This document shows positions 52,541 to 64,000 of a stretch of 64,000 bases of DNA, one piece after another; the stretch's first letter is position 1, and each line of letters begins with the position of its first letter. Under the pieces are notes generated by a model that made no database searches, was not told the origin of the DNA, and saw only the letters and a program-made list of their open reading frames with translations. This DNA comes from Petrolisthes cinctipes. Its lineage: Eukaryota > Arthropoda > Malacostraca > Decapoda > Porcellanidae. The DNA is taken from the NCBI GenBank assembly GCA_033782935.1, contig JAWQEG010000710.1, positions 3,162,001-3,226,000 of the forward strand, written 5' to 3'. Both the position numbers and the translations under genes were made by a program.

Positions 52541-52617
52541 TTCTTCTCTCTCTCTCTTTCTACTTTCTCTCCCTTTCTCTCTCTCTCCCACTTTCTCTCC
52601 CTCTCTCTCTCTCTCTT
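52541..52617. repeat. CT-rich microsatellite in the LTR (right copy)
   Basis: Identical partner of 44,371-44,447, at the constant LTR offset of 8,170 bp. On the element's sense strand it is a GA tract lying between the LTR's upstream end and the TATA-like box. Confidence 0.85.
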
Positions 52618-52741
52618 TGTTTGTAAAGAGATGACAGCTAAATAGATGAGCTCAGAGGGGAGAAGGAGACCCTCCTTGTGGTTTGGAGAAGGGGAGTTGT
52701 TTCAAGAGGGCGTCTGGTACATGTTGTTATTCTACTGTACA

Positions 52742-52745
52742 CCAA
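52742..52745. repeat. Target site duplication, right copy (CCAA)
   Basis: Follows the LTR terminus CA at 52,741 and matches 43,982-43,985. The sequence then continues aaaagatcg, the normal continuation of a satellite half-monomer B. Confidence 0.8.
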
Positions 52746-55700
52746 AAAAGATCGATTTTCAGTATGTTTTTGACCTGTATTTTGAAAATACTCTAACACG
52801 GAGTAGGCATGTACAGATCGCTTCTATGACCCCTAAATATCGAATTTTCGGGTGTTTTGGGACTGAATTTGAGATATCGACTTTTTGGCACCTAAAAGAT
52901 CGATTTTTAGCATGTTTTTAGCCTATATTTTGAAAACATTCTAGCACTGAGTAGGCATGTACAGATCGATTCTGGGACCCCAAAATATCGAATTTTCGGG
53001 TGTTTTGAGCCTGAATTTGAGATATAAACGAGTACAGAAGATGCATGCACATATCGACTTTTGGGCACCTAAAATATCGATTTTGAGCATGTTTTTAACT
53101 TATATTTTGAAAACATTCTAGCACTGAGTAGGCATGTACAGATCGCTTCTGGGACCCCAAAATATCGAATTTTCGGGTGTTTAGGGCCAGAATTTGATAT
53201 TTAAACGGGTACAGAAGATGCAGGCACATATCGACTTTTAAGCACCTAAAACATCGATTTTGAGCATGTTTTTGGGCCTGAATTTTGAAAATACACGGCG
53301 TAGGCATGTACAGATCGCTTCTGGGACCCCATAATATCGAATTTTCGGGTGTTTTGGGCCTGAATTTGAGATATCGCCTTTACGCACCTAAAATATCGAT
53401 TTTTAGCATGTTTTGAGCCTATATTTTGAAAATATTCTAGCACTGAGTAAGCATGTACAGATTGCTTCTGAGACCCCAAAATATTGAGTTTTCGGATGTT
53501 TTGAGCCTGAATTTGAGATATAAACGGGTACAGAAGATGCATGCACATATCGACTTTTGGGCACCTAAAATATCGATTTTGAGCATGTTTTGAGCCTATA
53601 TTTTGAAAACATTCTAGCACTGAGTAGGCATGTACAGATCGCTTCTGGGACCCCAAAATATCGAATTTTCGGGTGTTTAGGAACAGAATTTGAGATATAA
53701 ACGGGTACAGAAGATGCATTCACATATCGACTTTTGAGCACCTAAAAGATCGATTTTCAGTATGTTTTTGGCCTGTATTTTAAAAATACTCTAATACGGA
53801 GTAGGCATGTACAGATCGCTTCTGGGACCCCTAAATATCGAAGTTTCGGGTGTTTTGAGCTTGAATTTGAGATATAAACGAGTACAGAAGATGCATGCAC
53901 ATATCGACTTTTGGGCACCTAAAATATCGATTTTGAGCATGTTTTGAGCCTATATTTTGAAACCATTCTAACACGGAGTAGGCATGTACAGATCGCTTCT
54001 GGAACCCCAAAATATCGAATTTTCGGGTGTTTAGGGCCAGAATTTGAGATATAAACGGGTACAGAAGATGCATGCACATATCGACTTTTGGGCACCATAA
54101 AAGATCGATTTTCAGTATGTTTTTGGCCTGTATTTTGAAAATACTCTAACACGGAGTAGGCATGTACAGATCGCTTCTGGGACCCCTAAATATCGAATTT
54201 TCGGATGTTTTGGGACTGAATTTGAGATATCGACTTTTTGGCACCTAAAAGATCGATTTTTAGCATGTTTTTAGCCTATATTTTGAAAATATTCTAGCAC
54301 TGAGTAGGCATGTACAGATCGATTCTGGGACCCCAGAATATCGAATTTTCGGGTGTTTTGAGCCTGAATTTGAGATATAAACGAGTACAGAAGATGCATG
54401 CACATATCGACTTTTGGGCACCTAAAATATCGATTTTGAGCATGTTTTGAGCTTATATTTTGAAAACATTCTAGCAATGAGTAGGCATGTACAGATCGCT
54501 TCTGGGACCAAAAAAATATCGAATTTTCGGTTGTTTAGGGCCAGAATTTAATATTTAAACGGGTACAGAAGATGCATGCACATATCGACTTTTAAGCACC
54601 TAAAACATCGATTTTGAGCATGTTTTTGGGCCTGTATTTTGTAAATACTCTAACACGGAGTAGGCATGTACAGATCGCTTCTGGGACCCCATAATATCGA
54701 ATTTTCGGGTGTTTTGGGCCTGAATTTGAGATATCGCCTTTACGCACCTAAAATATCGATTTTTAGCATGTTTTGAGCCTATATCTTGAAAATATTCTAG
54801 CACTGAGTAAGCATGTACAGATTGCTTCTGGGTCCCCAAAATATTGAATTTTCGGGTGTTTTGAGCCTGAATTTGAGATATAAACGGGTACAGAAGATAC
54901 ATGCACATATTGACTTTGGGCATCTAAAATATCGATTTTGAGCATGTTTTGGGCCTGTATTTTGAAAATACTCTAACACGGAGTAGGCATGTACAGATCG
55001 CTTCTGGGACCCAAAAATATCGAATTTTCGGGTGTTTTTAGCCAGAATTTGAGATATAAACGGGTACTGAAGATGCATGCACATATCGAATTTTGGGCAC
55101 CTAAAACATCGATTTTGAGCATGTTTTGGTCTTGTATTTTGAAAATACTCTAACACGGAGTAGGCATGTACAGATCGCTTCTGGGACCCCAAAATATCGA
55201 ATTTTCGGGTGTTTTGGGCCTGAATTTGAGATATCGCCTTTACGCACCTAAAATATCGATTTTTAGCATGTTTTGAGCCTATATTTTGAAAATATTCTAG
55301 CATAGTAGGCATGTACAGATCGCTTCTGGGACCCCTAAATATCAAATTTTCGGGTGTTTTGGACCTTAATTTGAGATATCGACTTTTTGGCACCTAAAAT
55401 ATCGATTTTTAGCAAGTTTTTAGCCTATATTTTGAAAATATTCTAGCACTGAGTAGGCATGTACAGATCGCTTCTGGGACCCCAAAATATCGAAATTTCG
55501 GGTGTTTTGAGCCTGAATTTGAGATATAAACGAGTACAGAAGATGCATGCACATATCGACTTTTGGGCACCTAAAATATCGATTTTGAGCATGTTTTGAG
55601 CCTATATTTAGAAAACATTCTAGCACTGAGTAGGCATGTACAGATCGCTTCTGGGACCCCAAATATCGAATTTTCGGGTGTTTAGGGCCAGAATTTGAGA

Positions 55701-56704
55701 TATAAACGGGTTCAGAAGATGCATGCACATATCGACTTTTGGGCACCTAAAAGATCGATTTTCAGTATGTTTTTAGCCTGTATTTTGAAAATACTCTAAC
55801 ACGGAGTAGGTATGTACAGATCGCTTCTGGGACCCCTAAATATCGAATTTTCAGGTGTTTAGGGCCAGAATTTGAGATATAAACGGGTACAGAAGATGCT
55901 TGCACATATCGACTTTTGGGCACCTAAAAGATCGATTTTCAGTATGTTTTTGGCCTGTATTTTGAAAATACTCTAACACAGAGTAGGCATGTACAGATCG
56001 CTTCTGGGACCCCTAAATATCGAATTTTCGGGTGTTTTGGGCCTGAATTTGAGATATCGCCTTTACGCACCTAAAATATCGATTTTTAGCATGTTTTGAG
56101 CCTATATTTTGAAAATATTCTAGCACTGAGTAGGCTTGTACAGATCGCTTCTGGGACCCCAAAATATCGAATTTTCATGTGTTTTGAGCCTTAATTTGAG
56201 ATATAAACGAGTACAGAAGATGCATGCACATATCGACTTTTGGGCACCTAAAATATCGATTTTGAGCATGTTTTGAGCCTATATTTTGAAAACATTCTAG
56301 CACTGAGTAGGCATGTACAGATCGCTTCTGGGACCCCAAAATATCGAATTTTCGGGTGTTTTGAGCCTGTATTTGAGATATAAACGAGTATAGAAGATGC
56401 ATACACATATTGACTTTGTGCACCAAAAATATCGATTTTCAGCATGTTTTGGGCCTGAATTTTGAAAATACTCTAACACGGAGTAGGCATGTACAGATCC
56501 CTTCTGGGACCCCTAAATATCGAATTTTCGGGTGTTTTGGGACTGAATTTGAGATATCGACTTTTTGGCACCTAAATTATCGATTTTTAGCATGTTTTTA
56601 GCCTATATTTTCAAAATATTCTAGCACTGAGTAGGCATGTACAGATTGCTTCTGGGACCCCAAAATATTGAATTTTCGGGTGTTTTGAGCCTGAACTTGA
56701 GATA

Positions 56705-57175
56705 TAAATGGGTACAGAAGATGCATGCACATATCGACTTTTGGGCACCTAAAAGATCGATTTTCAGTATGTTTTTGGCCTGTATTTTGAAAATACTCTA
56801 ACACGGAGTAGGCATGTACAGATCCCTTCTGGGACCTTTTAATATATCGAATTTTCGTGTGTTTTGGGACTGAATTTGAGATATCGACTTTTTGGCACCA
56901 AAAATATCGATTTTTAGCATGTTTTTAGCCTATATTTTGATAATATTCTAGCACTGAGTAGGCATGTACAGATTGCTTCTGGGACCCCAAAATATTGAAT
57001 TTTCGGGTGTTTTGAGCCTGAATTTGAGATATAAACGGGTACAGAAGATGCATGCACATATCGACTTTGGGCATCTAAAATATCGATTTTGAGCATGTTT
57101 TGGGCATGTATTTTGAAAATACTCTAACACGGAGTAGGCATGTACAGATCGCTTCTGGGACCCCAAAATATCGAA
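56705..57175. repeat. 1,507-bp higher-order repeat, copy 1
   Basis: Matches 58,212-58,680 at an offset of 1,507 bp, sharing the rare variants taatatatcg, ggcaccaaaaatatcg and gttttgggcatgt. Confidence 0.75.
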
Positions 57176-58211
57176 TTTTCGGGTGTTTTGAGCCTGAATT
57201 TGAGATATAAACGGGTACTGAAGATGCATTCACATATCGACTTTTGGGCACCTAAAACATCGATTTTGAGCATGTTTTGGGCCTGTATTTTGTAAATACT
57301 CTAACACGGAGTAGGCATGTACAGATCGCTTCTGGGACCCCAAAATATCGAATTTTCGGGTGTTTAGGGCCAGAATTTGAGATATAAACGGGTACAGAAG
57401 ATGCATGCACATATCGACTTTTGGGCACCAAAAAAGATCGATTTTCAGTATGTTTTTGGCTTGTATTTTGAAAATACTCTAACACGGAGTAGGCATGTAC
57501 AGATCGCTTCTAGGACCCCTAAAAATCGAATTTTCGGGTGTTTTAGGACTGAATTTGAGATATCGACTTTTTGGCACCTAAAAGATCAATTTTTAGCATG
57601 TTTTTAGCCTATATTTTGAAAATATTCTAGCACTGAGTAGGCATGTACAGATCGATTCTGGGACCCCAAAATATCGAATTTTCAGGTGTTTTGAGCATGA
57701 ATTTGAGATATAAACGAGTACAGAAGATGCATGCACATATCGACTTTTGGGCACCTAAAATATCGATTTTGAGCATGTTTTTAACTTATATTTTGAAAAC
57801 ATTCTAGCACTGAGTAGGCATGTACAGATCGCTTCTGGGACCCTAAAATATCGAATTTTCGGGTGTTTAGGGCCCGAATTTGATATTTAAACGGGTACAG
57901 AAGATGCATGCACATATCGACTTTTAAGCACCTAAAACATCGATTTTGAGCATGTTTTTGGGCCTGTATTTTTTAAATACTCTAACACGGAGTAGGCATG
58001 TACAGATCGCTTCTGGGACCCCATAATATCGAATTTTCGGGTGTTTTGGGCCTGAATTTGAGATATCGCCTTTACGCACCTAAAATATCGATTTTACCAT
58101 GTTTTGAGCCTATATTTTGAAAATATTCTAGCACTGAGTAAGGATGTACAGATCGCTTCTGGGACCCCAAAATATCGAATTTTCGGGTGTTTTGAGCCTG
58201 AATTTGAGATA

Positions 58212-58680
58212 TAAACGAGAACAGAAGATGCATGCACATATCGACTTTTGGGCACCTAAAAGATCGATTTTCAGTATGTTTTTGGCCTGTATTTTGAAAA
58301 TACTCTAACACGGAGTAGGCATGTACAGATCCCTTCTGGGACCCCTTAATATATCGAATTTTCGTGTGTTTTGGGACTGAATTTGAGATATCGACTTTTT
58401 GGCACCAAAAATATCGATTTTTAGCATGTTTTTAGCCTATATTTTGATAATATTCTAGCACTGAGTAGGCATGTACAGATTGCTTCTGGGACCCCAAAAT
58501 ATTGAATTTTAGGGTGTTTTGAGCCTGAATTTGAGATATAAACCGGTACAGAAGATGCATGCACATATCGACTTTGGGCATCTAAAATATCGATTTTGAG
58601 CATGTTTTGGGCATGTATTTTGAAAATACTCTAACACGGAGTAGGCATGTACAGATCGCTTCTGGGACCCCAAAATATTG
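58212..58680. repeat. 1,507-bp higher-order repeat, copy 2
   Basis: Partner of 56,705-57,175. The following stretch, about 58,600-58,980 with the variants ggtactaaag and gatcatgttctggg, recurs at about 62,720-63,100 (offset 4,120 bp), so this end is also a mosaic. Confidence 0.75.
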
Positions 58681-61439
58681 AATTTTCGGGTGTTTTGAGC
58701 CTGAATTTGAGATATAAACGGGTACTAAAGATGCATGCACATATCGACTTTTGGGCACCTAAAACATCGATTTTGATCATGTTCTGGGCCTGTATTTTGA
58801 AAATACTCTAACACGGAGTAGGCATGTACAGATCGCTTCTGGGACCCTAAAATATCGAATTTTCGGGTGTTTTGGGCCTGAATTTGAGATATCGCCTTTA
58901 CGCACCTAAAATATCGATTTTTAGCATGTTTTTAGCCTATATTTCGAAAATATTCTAGCACTGAGTAGGCAGGTACAGATCGCTTCTGGGGCCCCAAAAT
59001 ATCGAATTTTCGGGTGTTTTGAGCTTGAATTTGAGATATAATCGAGTACAGAAGATGCATGCACGTATCGACCTTTGGGCACCTAAAATATCGATTTTGA
59101 GCATGTTTTGAGCCTATATTTTGAAAACATTCTACCACTGAGTAGGCATGTACAGATCGCTTCTGGGACCCCAAATATCGAATTTCCGAGTGTTTAGGGC
59201 CAGAATTTGAGATATAAACGGGTACAGAAGATGCATGCACATATCGACTTTTGGGCATCTAAAAGATCGATTTTCAGTATGTTTTTGGCCTGTATTTTGA
59301 AAATACTCTAACACGGAGTAGGCATGTACAGATCCCTTCTGGGACCCCTAAATATCGAATTTTCAGGTGTTTAGGGCCAGAATTTGAGATATAAACGAGT
59401 ACAGAAGTTGCTTGCACATATCGACTTTTGGGCACCTAAAAGATCGATGTTCAGTATGTTTTTGGCCTGTAATTTGAAAATACTCTAACACGGAGTAGGC
59501 ATGTACAAGTCGCTAGTGGGACCCCTAAATATCGAATTTTCGGGTGTTTTGGGCCTTAATTTGAGATATCGCCTTTACGCACCTAAAATATCGATTTTAG
59601 CATGTTTTGAGCCTATATTTTGAAAATATTCTAGCACTGAGTAGGCTTGTAGAGATCGCTTCTGGGACCCCAAAATATCGAATTTTCGGGTGTTTTGAGC
59701 CTGAATTTAAGATATAAACGTGTACAGAAGATGCATGCACATATCGACTTTTGGGCACCTAAAATATCGATTTTGAGCATGTTTTGAGACTATATTTTGA
59801 AAACATTCTAGCACTGAATAGGCATGTACAGGTCGCTTCTGGGACCCCAAAATATCGAATTTTCGGGTGTTTTGAGCCTGAATTTGAGATATAAACGGGT
59901 ACAGAAGATACATGCACATATTGACTTTGGGCATCTAAAATATCGATTTTGAGCATGTTTTGGGCATGTATTTTGAAAATACTCTAACACGGAGTAGGCA
60001 TGTACAGATCGCTTCTGGGACCCCAAAATATCGAATTTTCGGGTGTTTTGAGCCTGAATTTCAGATATAAACGGGTACTGAAGATGCATGCACATATCGA
60101 ATTTTGAGCACCTAAAACATCGATTTTGAGCATGTTTTGGTCTTGTATTTTGAAAATACTCTAACACGGAGTAGGCATGTACAGATCGTTTCTGGGACCC
60201 CAAAATATCGAATTTTCGGGTGGTTTGGGCCTGAATTTGAGATATCGCCTTTACGCACCTAAAATATCGATTTTTAGCATGTTTTGAGCTTATATTTTGA
60301 AAATATTCTAGCATAGTAGGCATGTACAGATCGCTTCTGGGACCCCTAAATATCGAATTTTCGGGTGTTTTGGGCCTTAATTTGAGATATCGACTTTTTG
60401 GCACCTAAAATATCGATTTTAAGCAGGTTTTTAGCCTATATTTTGAAAATATTCTAGCACTGGGTAGGCATGTACAGATTGCTTCTGGGACCCCTAAATA
60501 TCGAATTTTCGGGTGTTTTGGGCCTTAATTTGAGATATCGCCTTTACGCACCTAAAATATCGATTTTTAGCATGTTTTGAGCCTATGTTTTGAAAATATT
60601 CTAGTACTGAGTAGGCATGTACAGATCGCTTCTGAGACCCCAAAATATCGAATTTTCGGGTGTTTTGAGCCTGAATTTGAGACATAAACGAGTACAGAAG
60701 ATGCATGCACATATCGACTTTTGGGCACCTAAAACATCGATTTTGATCATGTTTTGGGCCTGTATTTTGAAAATACTCTAACACGGAGTAGGCATATACA
60801 GATCACTTCTGGGACCCTAAAATATCGAATTTTCGGGTGTTTTGGGCCTGAATTTGAGATATCGCCTTTACGCGCCGAAAATATCGATTTTTAGCATGTT
60901 TTTAGCCTATATTTTGAAAATATTCTAGCAATGAGTAGGCATGTACAGATCGCTTCTGGGACCCCTAAAAATCGAATTTTCAGGTGTTTAGGGCCAGAAT
61001 TTGAGATATAAACGGGTACAGAAGATGCTTGCACATATCGACTTTTGGGCACCTAAAAGATCGATTTTCAGTATGTTTTTGGCCTGTATTTTGAAAATAC
61101 TCTAACACGGAGTAGGCATGTACAGATCGCTTCTGGGACCCCTAAATATCGAATTTTCGGGTGTTTTGGGCCTGAATTTGAGATATCGCCTTTACGCACC
61201 TAAAATATCGATTTTTAGCATGTTTTGAGCCTATATTTTGAAAATATTCTAGCACGGAGTAGGCATGTACAGATCGCTTCTGGGACCCCAAAATATCGAA
61301 TTTTTGGGTGTTTAGGGCCAGAATTTGAGATATAAACGGGTACAGAAGATGCATGCGCATATCGACTTTTGAGCACCTAAAAGATCGATTTTCAGTATGT
61401 TTTTGGCCTGTATTTTGAAAATACTCTAACACGGAGTAG

Positions 61440-62349
61440 GCATGTACAGATCGCTTCTGGGACCCCTAAATATCGAAGTTTCGGGTGTTTTGAGCTTGAA
61501 TTTGAGATATAAACGAGTACAGAAGATGCATGCACATATCGACTTTAGGGCACCTAAAATATCAATTTTGAGCATGTTTTGAGCCTATATTTTCAAAATA
61601 TTCTAACACGGAGTAGGCATGTACAGATCGCTTCTGGGACCCCAAAATATTGAATTTTCGAATGTTTTGAGCCTGAATTTGAGATATAAACGGGTACAGA
61701 AGATACATGCAAATATTGACTTTGGGCATCTAAAATATCGATTTTCACCATGTTTTGGGCCTGTATTTTGAAAATACTCTAACACGGTGTAGGCATGTAC
61801 AGATTGATTCTGGGACCCCAAAATATCGAATTTTTGGGTGTTTTGAGCCTGAATTTGAGATATAAACGGGTACTGAAGATGAATGCACATTTCGACTTTT
61901 GGGCACCTCAAACATCGATTTTGACCATGTTTTGGGCCTGTTTTTTGAAAATACTCAAACTCGGAGTAGGCATGTACAGATCGCTTCTGGGACCCCAAAA
62001 TATCGAATTTTCGGGTGTTTTGGGCCTGAATTTGAGATATCGCCTTTAAGCACCTAAAATATCGATTTTTAGCATGTTTTGTGCCTATATTTAGAAAATA
62101 TTCTAGCACTGAGTAGGCATGTACAGATCGCTTCTGGGACCCCTAAATATCGAATTTTCGGGTGTTTTGGGCCTTAATTTGAGATATCGACTTTTTGGCA
62201 CCTAAAATATCGATTTTTAGCATGTTTTTAGCCTATATTTTGAAAATATTCTAGCACTGAGTAAGCATGTACAGCTTGCTTCTGGGACCCCTAAATATCG
62301 AATTTTCGGGTGTTTTGGGCCTTAATTTGAGATATCGCCTTAACGCACC
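61440..62349. repeat. 1.65-kb higher-order repeat, copy 1
   Basis: Matches 63,091-64,000 at an offset of 1,649 bp, rising to 1,651 after a 2-bp insertion near 63,418. Shared variants include ttcgaatgttttgag, acatgcaaatattgac and gggcacctcaaacatcg. Confidence 0.85.
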
Positions 62350-63090
62350 TAAAATATCGATTTTTAGCATGTTTTGGGCCTATATTTTAAAAATATTCTA
62401 GAACTGAGTAGGCATGTACAGATCGCTTCTGGGACCCCAAAATATCGAATTTTCGGGTGTTTTGACCCTGAATTTGAGATATATACGAGTGCAGAAGATG
62501 CATGCACATATCGACTTTTGGTCACCTAAAATATCGATTTTGAGCATGTTTTGAGCCTATATTTTGAAAACATTCTAGCACTCAGTAGGCATGTACAAAT
62601 CGCTTCTGGGACCCCAAAATATCGAATTTTCGGGTGTTTTGGGACTGAATTTGAGATATAAACGGGTACAGAAGATACATGCACATATTGACTTTGGGCA
62701 TCTAAAATATCGATTTTCAGCATGTTTTGGGCTTGTATTTTGAAAATACTCTAACACGGAGTAGGCATGTACAGATCGCTTCTGGGACCCCAAAATATTG
62801 AATTTTCGGGTGTTTTGAGCCTGAATTTGAGATATAAACGGGTACTAAAGATGCATGCACATATCGACTTTTGGGCACCTAAAACATCGATTTTGATCAT
62901 GTTCTGGGTCTGTATTTTGAAAATACTCTAACACGGAGTAGGCATGTACAGATCGCTTCTGGGACCCTAAAATATCGAATTTTCGGGTGTTTTGGGCCTG
63001 AATTTGAGATATCGCCTTTACGCACCTAAAATATCGATTTTTAGCATGTTTTTAGCCTATATTTCGAAAATATTCTAGCACTGAGTAGGC

Positions 63091-64000
63091 ATGTACAGAT
63101 CGCTTCTGGGACCCCTAAATATCGAAGTTTCGGGTGTTTTGAGCTTGAATTTGAGATATAAACGAGTACAGAAGATGCATGCACATATCGACTTTAGGGC
63201 ACCTAAAATATCAATTTTGAGCATGTTTTGAGCCTATATTTTGAAAATATTCTAACACGGAGTAGGCATGTACAGATCGCTTCTGGGACCCCAAAATATT
63301 GAATTTTCGAATGTTTTGAGCCTGAATTTGAGATATAAACGGGTACAGAAGATACATGCAAATATTGACTTTGGGCATCTAAAATATCGATTTTCAGCAT
63401 GTTTTGGGCCTGTATTTCTTGAAAATACTCTAACACGGTGTAGGCATGTACAGATTGCTTCTGGGACCCCAAAATATCGAATTTTTGGGTGTTTTGAGCC
63501 TGAATTTTAGATATAAAGGGGTACTGAAGATGAATGCACATTTCGACTTTTGGGCACCTCAAACATCGATTTTGAGCATGTTTTGGGCCTGTATTTTGAA
63601 AATACTCAAACACGGAGTAGGCATGTACAGATCGCTTCTGGGACCCCAAAATATCGAATTTTCGGGTGTTTTGGGCCTGAATTTGAGATATCGCCATTAA
63701 GCACCTAAAATATTGATTTTTATCATGTTTTGTGCCTATATTTTGAAAATATTCTAGCACTGAGTAGGCATGTACAGATCGCTTCTGGGACCCCTAAATA
63801 TCGAATTTTCGGGTGTTTTGGGCCTTAATTTGAGATATCGACTTTTTGGCACCTAAAATATCGATTTTTAGCATGTTTTTAGCCTATATTTTGAAAATAT
63901 TCTAGCACTGAGTAAGCATGTACAGCTTGCTTCTGGGACCCCTAAATATCGAATTTTCGGGTGTTTTGGGCCTTAATTTGAGATATCGCCTTAACGCACC
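63091..64000. repeat. 1.65-kb higher-order repeat, copy 2 (cut by the window end)
   Basis: Partner of 61,440-62,349. The match continues to the last base of the window (ttaacgcacc), so the unit probably extends beyond it. Confidence 0.85.

Larger units (their letters stand above)
43986..52741 (-). mobile_element. Ty3/gypsy-type LTR retrotransposon, defective, in the satellite
   Basis: An 8,756-bp element bounded by two 586-bp direct repeats that start TG, end CA and are flanked by CCAA. Several independent signs give the minus-strand orientation: the tRNA-Leu-like primer site lies beside the right LTR, gag, protease, RT, RNase H and integrase remnants follow in that order on the minus strand, and the LTR TATA box and AATAAA read that way. 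RT-RNase H before integrase is the Ty3/gypsy order. The LTRs differ at one base, but pol is broken by frameshifts and stops. Joining the flanks (ggcac plus ccaaaaaagatcg) recreates the monomer type seen at 17,955, 31,950 and 39,915. Confidence 0.95.
52156..52741 (-). repeat. LTR, 5' copy in element sense
   Basis: 586 bp, identical to 43,986-44,571 except g at 52,511 where the other copy has c at 44,341. On the minus strand it begins tgtacagtag and ends ctggtaca. It contains a TATA-like box, an AATAAA, a long CT/GA tract and GTT-rich runs. This copy would drive transcription leftwards into gag. Confidence 0.95.
52742..64000. repeat. Satellite array, right part
   Basis: Same monomers, orientation and phase as the left array, continuing past the window end; roughly 67 monomers at the average spacing. 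Private indels include a loss at 53,293-53,300 (aaaatacacgg where others have aaaatactctaacacgg) and the aatatatcg variants at about 56,840 and 58,350. As in the left array, minus-strand open frames are not treated as genes. Confidence 0.96.

Noticed and set aside
52742..52921. Plus-strand open frame from 52,646 to 52,921 that looks like a fusion of LTR and satellite coding sequence
   Set aside because: It is an accidental read-through from the LTR edge into the satellite, and it runs against the element's orientation.

Overview
The window is eukaryotic satellite DNA interrupted by one LTR retrotransposon. I see no host gene, tRNA, rRNA or CRISPR. The host is probably an invertebrate animal: the inserted element is a Ty3/gypsy type with a possible third, envelope-like reading frame. 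I do not recognise the satellite family, so the species cannot be named.

Layout: (1) 1-43,985, an AT-rich tandem array, roughly 260 monomers estimated from an average spacing of about 169 bp. (2) 43,986-52,741, an LTR element on the minus strand with 586-bp LTRs and a CCAA target duplication. (3) 52,742-64,000, the same array resumes in the same phase and runs off the window, roughly 67 more monomers. The joined flanks rebuild a normal monomer, so the element landed in a pre-existing array.

Satellite: the long monomer is 177 bp and is a diverged dimer, an 88-bp half A followed by an 89-bp half B. A second class of 147-149 bp lacks 29 bp at the A/B junction, between two copies of ATAT. Long and short monomers mix into higher-order repeats at many scales (about 1.0, 1.5, 1.65, 2.15, 4.04 and 4.28 kb). 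The largest is a 10.7-kb block (9,444-20,157) repeated as a 12.7-kb version (21,437-34,152) that carries about 2.0 kb extra in the middle. The long open frames across the array are by-products of a repeat length divisible by three; I do not call them genes.

Retroelement (read right to left): LTR, tRNA-Leu-like primer site, about 870-nt leader, open gag (189 aa), then broken remnants of protease, reverse transcriptase, RNase H and integrase, an 11-copy 50-bp tandem repeat, a degenerate envelope-like frame, a non-coding tail and the second LTR. The LTRs differ at one base of 586, yet pol has several frameshifts and stops and has lost catalytic residues. This suggests a defective element moved recently by proteins supplied in trans, unless the breaks are assembly errors.
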